NCBI GenBank assembly: GCA_958413765.1
Contig: CATYVH010000003.1
Coordinates: 79,343 to 143,342, forward strand
Length of the DNA: 64,000 nt
DNA from: an uncultured Collinsella sp.
GTDB taxonomy: Bacteria; Actinomycetota; Coriobacteriia; Coriobacteriales; Coriobacteriaceae
Direction of reading: 5' to 3'
Of the stretch, positions 41,050 to 48,700 are shown piece after piece. A program made the translations under genes and the position numbers. Within the stretch, counting starts at the first letter, position 1; every line of letters starts with the position of its first letter. The notes under the pieces were generated by a model. That model saw only the letters and a program-made list of their open reading frames with translations. It did not search any database and had not been told where the DNA came from.

Positions 41050-41916
41050 TTACTGCTGCAACGACCTTAACAGTTTGATTTCAGCCGCATAACCTGCAAG
41101 TTCGTTCGGTGTCTCCAAGATGAATGGCAATGCGCGCAAGCGGCCATTCGATACAATATTCTGTATAACCTGCATACCGCCGCCAAACTCTTCACTACCC
41201 AGGTAGCCCTTGCCGATGCACTCGTGGCGATCCTTATGGGCGCCGCAGGGATTCTTGGAGTCATTGATGTGCACGGCGCGCAGGCGCTCGATACCCACCA
41301 CACGATCGAACTCGTCAAGCACACCGTCAAGATCGCGGACGATGTCATAGCCGGCGTCATTCACATGGCAGGTGTCTAGGCACACGCCCAACTTGGCCGA
41401 CAGCTCGGGGCGCTTGTCGGCAACGCCCTCGATGATGAGCGCCAGCTCCTCAAAGCTGCGGCCCACCTCGGTGCCCTTGCCGGCCATGGTCTCGAGCAGC
41501 ACCGTCGTCTGCTGGCCCTCAAACATCACCTGGCACAGGGTGTTGACGATCATCTGAATGCCGGCGTCGGAGCCCTGCCCCACATGCGCACCGGGATGGA
41601 AGTTGTAGTAGTTGCCGGGCAGCGCCTCCATGCGCCGCAGGTCCTCGGCCATGGCCTCCAGGGCAAACTCGCGCGCCCGCTCCTTAGCGGAGCAGGGGTT
41701 ATAGGTATACGGGGCATGAGCCACGAGCGGGCCAAAGTCGTTTTGCGCCATAAGCTCGCACAGGGCCGCCACGTCATCCATGTCAAGGTCTTTTGCCTTG
41801 CCACCGCGCGGGTTGCGCGTAAAGAACGCAAAGGTATTGGCGCCAATGGACAACGCCGTCTCCCCCATCGCCCGATAGCCCTTCGTCGTCGAAAGATGAC
41901 ACCCGATCGTCAGCAT
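41050..41916 (-). CDS. nfo: Deoxyribonuclease IV (AP endonuclease)
   Basis: Nfo is a zinc-dependent AP endonuclease of base-excision repair. The 288-residue TIM barrel opens with MLTIGCHLSTTKGYRAMG and has the metal ligands in LVAHAPYTYN, NYYNFHPGAHVG, VLLETMAGKG, CLDTCHVNDAGYD and HINDSKNPCGAHKDRHECIG. Length and motifs fit the bacterial enzyme. The ATG at 41916 follows GGGGGAG; the TTG two codons earlier overlaps that site and is less likely. A hairpin element of the TTGCGGTG family lies just upstream of its ribosome site. Confidence 0.95.
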   Translation of the reverse strand: MLTIGCHLSTTKGYRAMGETALSIGANTFAFFTRNPRGGKAKDLDMDDVAALCELMAQNDFGPLVAHAPYTYNPCSAKERAREFALEAMAEDLRRMEALPGNYYNFHPGAHVGQGSDAGIQMIVNTLCQVMFEGQQTTVLLETMAGKGTEVGRSFEELALIIEGVADKRPELSAKLGVCLDTCHVNDAGYDIVRDLDGVLDEFDRVVGIERLRAVHINDSKNPCGAHKDRHECIGKGYLGSEEFGGGMQVIQNIVSNGRLRALPFILETPNELAGYAAEIKLLRSLQQ

Positions 41917-41936
41917 CTCCAACTCCCCCTCATCAG

Positions 41937-42016
41937 TTGCGGTGAAATACGGTCTATTGGTGCCTTATTTTGGCGCAAACAGACCGTATTCCACCGCAAG
42001 ATATAAAAGGGGCATC
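41937..42016 (-). repeat. TTGCGGTG hairpin element, copy A
   Basis: Arms of 19 bases (41937-41955 and 41981-41999) pair completely in minus-strand RNA, with one G-U pair; the outer 13 bases are TTGCGGTGRAATA. They are followed by a conserved tail TATAAAAGGGGCAT. Copy B lies at 43096-43175. Confidence 0.75.
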
Positions 42017-42060
42017 GGGGGCACGGTCCGCCGAGCCTTCTTGAGCACCAGCACCGCAGC

Positions 42061-43080
42061 CTAGAGCGTCAAGCGAATCGCATCGATGATCTGCGCGCAG
42101 CGCTGTGTGGCGGCAAGGGGCATGACGGGACTCTCGAGTTTCCCCGCCCGGATGAGCTGGGTCGCATGCGAAGCTTCGCCGTAAAAATCATCGACCTCAA
42201 ATGGGGCGTCGATTTCGAGCACTCGACCGTCGGAGTACTTCACATGGGCGAGCTCGGGGCGATGGAGGCGCTCGATTTCCAACGAGCCCCGCTCGCAGGC
42301 AATCGTTAAGCGGCTTTCATATGCTGCTTTGCCGTCGTACACCATATGAATGGGTATACCGCCGACACTCATATGGATCTCATCGGCCCAATCCACGCGG
42401 CCGCCCGATACGTCACGCCAGCGAACTTCACGAGACGAAACATCGCACGCACCCGCAAGCAGATCCTCAAACCACCCGACCGCATAGCAGCCCATGTCAT
42501 ATAGACAGCCACCCTGCAACGGATCGAGCAGATAACTCGAAGGGGACTCACCATAATCGAGTTTTTGCACGCTTTCGATCGAGACGATACAGCCGAGCTC
42601 GCCCGACGCAAGCAAGTCCTCCACGCGAGTGCGCATCGGGCAAAACCGATTCTTCATCGCCTCCATAAACAGCACGCCGTGCTCGCGAGAGGCGGAGGAA
42701 ATCGAGAGAGCCTCTTCCTCACTCAAAACGGCCGGCTTTTCGCACAGCACGGCCTTTCCGGCGCGCAGCGCGCGACAGGCCCAACGCGTATGCATGCCAT
42801 GCGGAAGAGCCAAGTAGATTGCGTCGACATCGGGGTCGGCAATCAGCGCGTCATAAGCCGCATCGCCGCTACCGTCAGCCGTGGCATAACTGTGCGCGGC
42901 ATCAATCGAAAACGCCCTGCAAAACCCCTCAACATGCGAAGGGGTGCGACCGGCGGCAGCCACAAGCCGTGCCCCGTCCACCTCCTTGAGCGACGATGCA
43001 AATCGGTGCGAAATGTGCCCAGCGCCCAAAACGCCCCAACGAACCTCGCGCAAATCATCATATGAATCCCGATGGCCCAC
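42061..43080 (-). CDS. Gfo/Idh/MocA-family oxidoreductase
   Basis: A 339-residue NAD(P)-dependent dehydrogenase. The Rossmann domain has WGVLGAGHISHRFASSL, the DAIYLALPHGMHTRWACRALRAGKAVLCEKPAVLS strand with the catalytic EKP Lys, and FMEAMKNRFCPM. The C-terminal domain includes GGCLYDMGCYAV with the GxxxDxGxY family motif. It is closest in style to trans-1,2-dihydrobenzene-1,2-diol/glucose-fructose type oxidoreductases. Substrate unknown. The start is GTG at 43080 with AAGGGGG four bases away. It is flanked on both sides by the TTGCGGTG hairpin elements. Confidence 0.85.
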   Translation of the reverse strand: MGHRDSYDDLREVRWGVLGAGHISHRFASSLKEVDGARLVAAAGRTPSHVEGFCRAFSIDAAHSYATADGSGDAAYDALIADPDVDAIYLALPHGMHTRWACRALRAGKAVLCEKPAVLSEEEALSISSASREHGVLFMEAMKNRFCPMRTRVEDLLASGELGCIVSIESVQKLDYGESPSSYLLDPLQGGCLYDMGCYAVGWFEDLLAGACDVSSREVRWRDVSGGRVDWADEIHMSVGGIPIHMVYDGKAAYESRLTIACERGSLEIERLHRPELAHVKYSDGRVLEIDAPFEVDDFYGEASHATQLIRAGKLESPVMPLAATQRCAQIIDAIRLTL

Positions 43081-43095
43081 GACAGCCCCCTTCAG

Positions 43096-43175
43096 TTGCG
43101 GTGAAATAGTTCCTGTTTAAGCCCCATTCTGCCGCAAACAGGAACTATTCCACCGCAAGTTATAAAAGGGTCATG
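43096..43175 (-). repeat. TTGCGGTG hairpin element, copy B
   Basis: Arms of 23 bases (43096-43118 and 43136-43158) pair fully in minus-strand RNA with one G-U at the same position as in copy A. The outer 13 bases equal copy A, the inner stem (GTTCCTGTTT) differs on both sides in a compensating way; the tail TATAAAAGGGTCAT is conserved. Confidence 0.75.
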
Positions 43176-44361
43176 AGGAGCGCGTTTTGCAAAAGGCTTT
43201 AAGCGCAGCCGTTACGGGGCCAGGCTGGAAACGTCGGCGCACATCGTCGAGACGCTCGGGAATATCGATGTGCTGCGGGCAGTGACGTGCGCATTTGCCG
43301 CACTTGACGCAATTGCTCGCCAGCTTGGGCTCGTTCGTTCGCACCGCACTCGCCGTAAAGTACTGAGACAGCCCCGTAAACCAACTATGCGCGTAGCTCG
43401 CGTTGTAGGCGCCAAAGCAGCCGGGAATATTGATGCCCTTGGGGCACGGCATGCAGTAGCCGCACCCCGTACAGGGCACGCGATTCGATTTCTCAAACTC
43501 TCCCAGCACACGTGCGATGGTGTCGAGCTGCTCTGTCGTCATCGAATTCGGAAGTGCGCGATCCGCCAATGCCGCGTTCTCGTCCACCTGTGCGGTATCG
43601 GTCATGCCCGAAAGCAGCATCGTGACCTGAGGATGGTTCCACACCCACGAAAGTCCCCAGGCGGCAGGAGTGCGCAAATGCGGGTCACGGGCGTCATCGA
43701 GCACGGCGCGGGCCCGCGGAGGCAGCTTGCCCGCCAGGCGTCCGCCCAAAAGCGGTTCCATCACAAACACCGCGAGCCCGCGCTCGGCGGCTGCTATAAG
43801 TCCCGCCGTTCCCGCTTGGTAGCGCTCTCCAGCGTAGTTGTACTGAATCTGGCAAAAATCCCAGTCATACGCGTCGAGCATCGTCAGGAAGTCCGCCGCA
43901 CTGCCGTGATACGAAAAACCTATCTGGCGAATACGCCCCGCAGCATTTTGGTGCGCAATCCAGTCCTCGATACCCAACGCCACCACGCGTTCCCACTGGG
44001 CGGGCGAGGTGATGTTGTGCATAAGGTAGTAGTCGATATGGTCGGTCCGCAAACGGTGCAGTTGCTCGTCAAAAAAGCGGTCGAAATCCTCCGCGCACTT
44101 GCACGAAGCGTGCGGCAACTTAGTCGCCAGCAACACCCGGTCGCGCAGCCCCAAGCGCTCAAGTGAGGCGCCCACGCGCACCTCGTTACCGGGATAGAGA
44201 TACGCGGTATCCAGATAATTAATCCCCTGCTCCACCGCATGGGAAATGATGGCATCGGCTGTCTTCGCATCGGGGTGTCCCGGCGAACCGGGAAACCTCA
44301 TGCAGCCCAGACCCAGAGCAGATATTCGGTTACCACTTTTGGGGTCAACGCGGTATTGCAC
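43171..44361 (-). CDS. Aldo/keto reductase with C-terminal 4Fe-4S motifs
   Basis: A 396-residue fusion-type aldo/keto reductase. The TIM barrel holds ALGLGCMRFPGS, the catalytic GINYLDTAYLYPGNE (Asp/Tyr), VLLATKLPH with the Lys, and DYYLMHNITS. The last ~120 residues carry two iron-sulfur motifs, CTGCGYCMPCPKGINIPGCF and NCVKCGKCARHCPQHIDIP. This architecture is common in anaerobes, where ferredoxin-type electrons probably feed the reductase. The start is the GTG at 44361 after GAAGGGAGGGG. It ends in front of the copy-B hairpin and is divergent from panE. Confidence 0.87.
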   Translation of the reverse strand: MQYRVDPKSGNRISALGLGCMRFPGSPGHPDAKTADAIISHAVEQGINYLDTAYLYPGNEVRVGASLERLGLRDRVLLATKLPHASCKCAEDFDRFFDEQLHRLRTDHIDYYLMHNITSPAQWERVVALGIEDWIAHQNAAGRIRQIGFSYHGSAADFLTMLDAYDWDFCQIQYNYAGERYQAGTAGLIAAAERGLAVFVMEPLLGGRLAGKLPPRARAVLDDARDPHLRTPAAWGLSWVWNHPQVTMLLSGMTDTAQVDENAALADRALPNSMTTEQLDTIARVLGEFEKSNRVPCTGCGYCMPCPKGINIPGCFGAYNASYAHSWFTGLSQYFTASAVRTNEPKLASNCVKCGKCARHCPQHIDIPERLDDVRRRFQPGPVTAALKAFCKTRSS

Positions 44362-44578
44362 GGCCCCTCCCTTCGCCATCAGCGCCCCGGCAAGGCGAAA
44401 CACAATGGTCACGCGGCCGAAACATCGTGGAATCGCAATCGAGAACGTATCGTAACGCAGCAGAAATCGAGCCGTCACGACACCGCTTTAACATCAGCAA
44501 AAAGCCCGATGAAAGGAGCAACAAACAAATACGGCCATCCGGTGCACGCAGCATGGTCCGGCAGCATACAATCCATCA

Positions 44579-44606
44579 GGCGCCCCTTACGCGGGCGCCT
44601 TTTATA
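44579..44606 (+). terminator. Terminator-like hairpin in the panE leader
   Basis: GGCGCCC-CTTACGC-GGGCGCC followed by TTTTATAT is a complete intrinsic terminator that ends 16 bases before the panE start. As it precedes the gene in the same direction, it may be an attenuator. Confidence 0.6.
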
Positions 44607-44622
44607 TGGGGAGATGATTCGC

Positions 44623-45537
44623 ATGCAGATCAACAAGATCGCCTTTATCGGCAAGGGCGGCGTCGGCCTGCTCTACGGCAGCATGATTGCCAAGGCCCTC
44701 GGCAATGACGCCGTCGAATACGTTATGGATGACGCCCGTTTTGAGCGTCACGCAAACGATGCGCTCACCGTCAACGGCAAGCCCTGTGCGCTCAAGTCCG
44801 TCCGCGCCAGCAAGGCAACGCCCGCCGATCTGGTCATCCTGACGGTCAAGACCACCGGTCTCGACCAAGCACTCAAGACTATGGAGCGCGTCGTGGGACC
44901 CAATACGCTCATCGCCTCGCTGTGCAACGGCATCACGAGCGAGCAAAAGATTGCCGAGCGCTTTGGCTGGGAGCATACCGTTCTTGGTATTTGCCAGGGC
45001 ATGGACGCTGTGTTTCTCAACGGAGAGCTCACCTTTACCAACACGGGCGAAATCCGCTTTGGCGCGGCGGCCGGTACGGATCCCGCAGCCATCACCGCAA
45101 TCGACGAGCTCTACACGCGCTGCGGCATCGCACACACCGTCGAGAGCGACATTGCGCACCGCATGTGGGCCAAACTCATGCTCAACGACGGCATCAACCA
45201 GACCTGCATGGCCTACGGCGGCACGTACGGAAGCGCCACGGAGCCGGGCTCCGAGCAGCGTCGCTGCCTTGTTTCCGCCATGCGCGAAACGCTTGCGGTC
45301 GCCAACGCCGAGGGCGTTGAGCTGACCGAGGCAGACCTGACGCAGATGGTGCACCTCATCGAAGGAATCGATCCCGCCGGCATGCCCTCGATGGCGCAAG
45401 ACCGCGTCGCGCGGCGCAAAACCGAGGTCGAGGAGTTCGCCGGCACCATCTGCCGTCTGGCGGCCAAGCACGATATCCAGGCACCGCAGAACGAATGGCT
45501 CTATCAGCGCATTCGCGATATCGAGGCAAGCTGGTAG
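44623..45537 (+). CDS. panE: 2-dehydropantoate 2-reductase
   Basis: PanE (ApbA) reduces ketopantoate to pantoate with NADPH in coenzyme A synthesis. The 304-residue protein has the N-terminal KIAFIGKGGVGLLYGSMIA Rossmann loop, VILTVKTTGLDQAL, SLCNGITSEQ, and the catalytic Lys/Asn helix RMWAKLMLNDGINQTCMAYG. The C-terminal helical domain ends with NEWLYQRIRDIE, typical of the family. I start at the ATG at 44623 (GGGGAG nine bases before) rather than at 44614, where the ribosome site touches the ATG. A terminator-like hairpin in its leader and a strong terminator behind it define a single-gene unit. Confidence 0.88.
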   Translation: MQINKIAFIGKGGVGLLYGSMIAKALGNDAVEYVMDDARFERHANDALTVNGKPCALKSVRASKATPADLVILTVKTTGLDQALKTMERVVGPNTLIASLCNGITSEQKIAERFGWEHTVLGICQGMDAVFLNGELTFTNTGEIRFGAAAGTDPAAITAIDELYTRCGIAHTVESDIAHRMWAKLMLNDGINQTCMAYGGTYGSATEPGSEQRRCLVSAMRETLAVANAEGVELTEADLTQMVHLIEGIDPAGMPSMAQDRVARRKTEVEEFAGTICRLAAKHDIQAPQNEWLYQRIRDIEASW

Positions 45538-45570
45538 CGCCCGACTCACCACGTCAACAGACTCAACAGC

Positions 45571-45608
45571 AAAGCCGCCGCAAGGGCACTCCCCTTACGG
45601 CGGCTTTC
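45571..45608 (+). terminator. Intrinsic terminator of panE
   Basis: AAAGCCGCCG-AAGGG pairs with CCCCTTA-CGGCGGCTTT, ending in TTTCATC, 34 bases after the stop. Confidence 0.8.
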
Positions 45609-45644
45609 ATCTTCATCTATAACCAGTAGTCGATGTCCCGACGG

Positions 45645-45851
45645 TCAGAGCTGCGACTCCGAGGCCTGGCCCTCATCGTCGCGACAAAGGACTACACCCG
45701 CACTTCCCAGCAGCGCGGCCGCAATCAGCGCGCCAACCACGATTGGAGCAGCCCCGCATGACCCCTGCATGCCCGCAATGAGCGCGGCCGTGGGGCCAAG
45801 ACAACCAAGTACCAATGCGACGACGGCAATAGCAATATCTCGAGCGTTCAT
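45645..45851 (-). CDS. Small two-helix membrane protein, function unknown
   Basis: A 68-residue protein with two predicted membrane helices (IAIAVVALVLGCLGPTAALIAG; IVVGALIAAALLGSAGVVLC) and a short charged C-terminal tail (RDDEGQASES). The ATG at 45851 has GGAGG at a slightly long distance. No recognised family. It could be a small membrane regulator or a lineage-specific hypothetical. Codon use fits its neighbours. Confidence 0.6.
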   Translation of the reverse strand: MNARDIAIAVVALVLGCLGPTAALIAGMQGSCGAAPIVVGALIAAALLGSAGVVLCRDDEGQASESQL

Positions 45852-45961
45852 GAGACCACTTCCTCCACGGGAAAGACCTTGCTTCTCATGGCTTAGTGTG
45901 CCCCGCGCCCATATGCCCAACGTAGCGCCACGGTAAAGGTTCTGTTAACCAAAATGCATAT

Positions 45962-46009
45962 ATAAAACGGGCGTCTTTACGTTGCCCGAAAGCTCGGTAA
46001 AGACGCCCG
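45962..46009 (-). terminator. Intrinsic terminator of the secreted protein gene
   Basis: CGGGCGTCTTTAC and GTAAAGACGCCCG form a 13-bp perfect stem followed on the minus strand by TTTTATAT. Confidence 0.85.
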
Positions 46010-46037
46010 CCCATCATATGTCTATAGCGCGAACAGA

Positions 46038-46805
46038 TTACCAACCGGTGTAGTAATCGGTCGTTCCGGCTGCGCAGCCCGAATCGTAGACCTTGCACTC
46101 GCCCTTGGAGCCCGTAAAAGTCGAGCCCTGGGCCTTATCGCCCGCGGCCACGACGTAGTAGCCATCGGCATCGCGCCAGAAACCCTCGGAATCCTGGGTC
46201 CACTCACCCGTGCGGTGGTGATACAGCACATTGCTGCTGTAGTAGGTCTCGCGACGGCCGTTGTAGTTGTTAACGCCACCGGAGCGCGTCAGGCCCGAGC
46301 CGTTCGCATAGTAAGCGGCGGCAACGTAAGACGAGCTGTAGCCGGCGTTGTAATACGAAGCCTGGGCGGCCTCGGCCTCGGCGGCCTCAAGCTCAAGCGC
46401 CTCGCGCTTAGCATCTTCGAGCGTGGCGCGCAGCTCATCGAGCTCGGTCGACTTGGTGTCGACCTCCTCCATCGTCAACAGGCTGCCCGCGCCGTCAATG
46501 CACTCTTGGAGCACGGCACGCTCGTCATCGGTGGCGTAGTCGCCATACATGTTCATGATAATTTGGGCACGAACTTCCAAAGAGTCGCGCTTGGCCTCCA
46601 TGGTGGCGTTCCACTCCTGCATGGAGCCAAAACCGTCGCCGCGATAATCGACGGGCTGCATCAGCGTCGCCTCGGAGGGCGTGGACCCAACCGCGTCGGA
46701 CAGCGTCGCTGCGTGGGCCTCGGTTGCGCCGGCACCCACCAAAAGTGCCACGGCAAGCGTAGCGGAAAGGGCGGCGGCCTTCGGTTTTCGTGAATCGATC
46801 CTCAT
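46038..46805 (-). CDS. Secreted protein: coiled coil plus RlpA-like double-psi beta-barrel
   Basis: A 255-residue exported protein. A cleavable signal peptide (AALSATLAVALLVGAGATEAHA) is followed by a helical segment of about 100 residues with an EEVDTKSTELDELRATLEDAKREALELEAAEAEA coiled coil. The C-terminal ~90 residues (SGGVNNYNGRRETYYSSNVLYH ... VVAAGDKAQGSTFT ... CKVYDSGCAAGTTDYYTGW) fit the double-psi beta-barrel pattern (RlpA/3D-like), with D-S-G and a terminal D-x-Y. Such domains bind or cleave peptidoglycan. Two Cys could form a disulfide. The ATG has GGAGG 11 bases away. It probably acts at the cell wall. Confidence 0.72.
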   Translation of the reverse strand: MRIDSRKPKAAALSATLAVALLVGAGATEAHAATLSDAVGSTPSEATLMQPVDYRGDGFGSMQEWNATMEAKRDSLEVRAQIIMNMYGDYATDDERAVLQECIDGAGSLLTMEEVDTKSTELDELRATLEDAKREALELEAAEAEAAQASYYNAGYSSSYVAAAYYANGSGLTRSGGVNNYNGRRETYYSSNVLYHHRTGEWTQDSEGFWRDADGYYVVAAGDKAQGSTFTGSKGECKVYDSGCAAGTTDYYTGW

Positions 46806-47016
46806 GTAGCTGGAAACCTCCGTAGTGCGTTTTTGCTGCGTTTAAGCTGCGTGTGATTCGATCGCGCTGCATAGTACCCCGAGCAAATCGCGACCTGCGG
46901 TTTTTCTCAAAAGGTGCACGTCATTTGCGTAAAACTCACATCCGCTCAACAGGAGTTTTCCACATCTCGATTGCATAAAGCATGCCAAAAACCCTGTTTT
47001 TGCACCCTCTCTATGC
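46806..47016. other. Intergenic stretch without recognised gene
   Basis: About 210 bases between the secreted-protein start and the metY terminator. It carries promoter-like AT-rich DNA and short open frames on both strands, none with a ribosome site I can support. Nothing recognisable otherwise. Confidence 0.4.
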
Positions 47017-47058
47017 AAAAAAGGCGTCTGCGCAACCATTGCTTGCGCAGACGCCTTA
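47017..47058 (-). terminator. Intrinsic terminator of metY
   Basis: AAGGCGTCTGCGCAA pairs with TTGCGCAGACGCC around 7 bases and is followed on the minus strand by TTTTTT. Confidence 0.92.
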
Positions 47059-47117
47059 AGCAGGCATTTTATGCAGTTATACCTATCGAGTCGCAAGGGG
47101 TACTTGCACAAGTCGCC

Positions 47118-48428
47118 CTACTCGTCCAGTGCGGCAAAAGCCTGCTTCAGATCCCAAATGATGTCCTCGGCGTTCTCGGTACCAATGGAAAGTCGAATCG
47201 TGGAGGGCGTAATGTTCTGCTCGGCAAGCTCCTCGGCAGAGAGCTGGGAGTGCGTGGTGGTAGCCGGGTGCACGACGAGCGACTTGACGTCGGCCACGTT
47301 GGCGAGCAGCGAGAACACCTGCAAGTGGTCGATGAACTTCCATGCAGCCTCCTGGCCGCCCTTGATCTCGAAGGTGAAGATCGAGGCACCGCCGTTGGGG
47401 AAATACTGCTTGTAGAGCTCATGGTCGGGGTGCTCGGGCAGGCTCGGGTGATTCACCTTGGCAACGTGGCTGTCGCCGGAAAGGAACTCAACGACCTTCT
47501 TGGTGTTCTCGACATGGCGGTCGACGCGCAGCGACAGAGTCTCGGTGCCTTGGAGCAGGACCCAGGCGTTGAACGGGCTGATGCAAGCGCCCTCGTCACG
47601 CAGCAGGATAGCGCGGACATAGGTTGCGAAGGCCGCGGGACCGGCAGCCTCGGCAAACGAAACACCGTGGTAGGAGGGATTGGGCTCAGCGATCTGGGCG
47701 TACTTTCCGCTCGCCTTCCAATCGAAGTTACCGCCGTCGACGATCACGCCGCCCAGCGAGGTGCCGTGGCCGCCAATGAACTTAGTTGCGGAGTGAACGA
47801 CAATGTTGGCGCCGTGCTCCAGCGGACGGAACAGATACGGGGTGCCGAAGGTGTTGTCGACGATGACCGGAAGACCATGCTTCTTGGCGACCTCGGAGAT
47901 AGCGTCGATGTTGGGAATATCGGAGTTGGGGTTGCCGAGCGTCTCGAGATAGATGACCGTAGTGTTGTCCTTGATGGCACCCTCAACCTCTTCCAGGTTG
48001 TGGGCATCGACAAACGTGGTCTCGACGCCAAACTGGGAGAGCGTGTGCTCCAGCAGGTTGTAGGAGCCACCGTAGATGGTCTTCTGGGCCACCACGTGGT
48101 CGCCTGCCTGGGCGAGCGCCTGCAGGGCATAGGTAATGGCGGCAGCACCGGAGGCGACGGCGAGACCGGCCACGCCGCCCTCGAGCGCGGCGATACGGTC
48201 CTCAAAGACACCCTGGGTAGAGTTGGTCAGACGACCGTAGATGTTGCCGGCGTCGGCAAGGCCAAAGCGGTCGGCAGCGTGCTGGGAGTTGCGGAACACG
48301 TAGCTCGTGGTCTGGTAGATAGGCACGGCGCGGGCGTCGGATGCGGGATCGGCGCTCTCCTGGCCAACGTGAAGCTGCAGGGTGTCGAAACCAAAGGTGT
48401 GCTCGGGGTTGTTGATGAACTGGCTCAT
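47118..48428 (-). CDS. metY: O-acetylhomoserine sulfhydrylase
   Basis: A 436-residue PLP enzyme of the Cys/Met-metabolism family, joining O-acetylhomoserine with sulfide to homocysteine (or acting as a cysteine synthase-like enzyme). It has FGFDTLQLHVGQESADPASDARAVPIYQTTSYVF, GLAVASGAAAITYAL, YGGSYNLL and the PLP-lysine in VVHSATKFIGGHGTSLGGVIVDGG. Insertions relative to MetB/MetC are those of MetY. It is the only gene of its unit: a promoter at 48611-48639 is followed by a 17-codon leader peptide, and a LysR regulator gene is divergent. The ATG has AAGGAG nearby. Confidence 0.92.
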   Translation of the reverse strand: MSQFINNPEHTFGFDTLQLHVGQESADPASDARAVPIYQTTSYVFRNSQHAADRFGLADAGNIYGRLTNSTQGVFEDRIAALEGGVAGLAVASGAAAITYALQALAQAGDHVVAQKTIYGGSYNLLEHTLSQFGVETTFVDAHNLEEVEGAIKDNTTVIYLETLGNPNSDIPNIDAISEVAKKHGLPVIVDNTFGTPYLFRPLEHGANIVVHSATKFIGGHGTSLGGVIVDGGNFDWKASGKYAQIAEPNPSYHGVSFAEAAGPAAFATYVRAILLRDEGACISPFNAWVLLQGTETLSLRVDRHVENTKKVVEFLSGDSHVAKVNHPSLPEHPDHELYKQYFPNGGASIFTFEIKGGQEAAWKFIDHLQVFSLLANVADVKSLVVHPATTTHSQLSAEELAEQNITPSTIRLSIGTENAEDIIWDLKQAFAALDE

Positions 48429-48489
48429 GATGATCTCCTTGATCGAACGAAAGTAAATAAAAAGAGAGAAGTAAGTCGCTGTCTCCTGA

Positions 48490-48543
48490 TCACGCCGACG
48501 GGCGCAAACAGGAGCCCGGCATTCGTCTTGGTAAGCAATTCAT
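48490..48543 (-). CDS. Cys-containing leader peptide upstream of metY
   Basis: ATG to TGA encodes MNCLPRRMPGSCLRPSA, with AAAGGAGG seven bases before the ATG, an ideal ribosome site. It lies inside the metY leader, about 60 bases upstream of the metY start. Two Cys, two Met and rare-codon-like Arg residues make it a possible sensor of sulfur amino-acid supply by translation-coupled attenuation. It has no family. Confidence 0.55.
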   Translation of the reverse strand: MNCLPRRMPGSCLRPSA

Positions 48544-48610
48544 ATGCGGGCCTCCTTTCGCGTCCCGGTTCCGTAGTTGGCTTAATTACCTACCGCCTTT
48601 GTGTGTTTTG

Positions 48611-48639
48611 AATAGTACGAGCGTTGCATCGCTCGGTCA
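48611..48639 (-). promoter_or_regulatory. Promoter of metY
   Basis: Minus strand TTGACC (48634-48639), 17-bp spacer, TACTAT (48611-48616). The spacer itself is a dyad, GAGCG-ATGCAA-CGCTC. Confidence 0.65.
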
Positions 48640-48662
48640 ATCACTTAAAAGCGCTAACCTGT

Positions 48663-48679
48663 TATCGGTTTTTTAGATA
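48663..48679. promoter_or_regulatory. LysR-type binding site between metY and its divergent regulator
   Basis: TATC-N9-GATA fits the LysR T-N11-A box and is centred about 67 bases upstream of the predicted metY transcription start, the usual place for an activator site. Confidence 0.5.
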
Positions 48680-48700
48680 GCAATCGAAAGGATGGCGTCG

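Noticed and set aside
48429..48600. SAM riboswitch ahead of metY
   Set aside because: The leader does not show the conserved SAM riboswitch core; the leader peptide explains its layout better.
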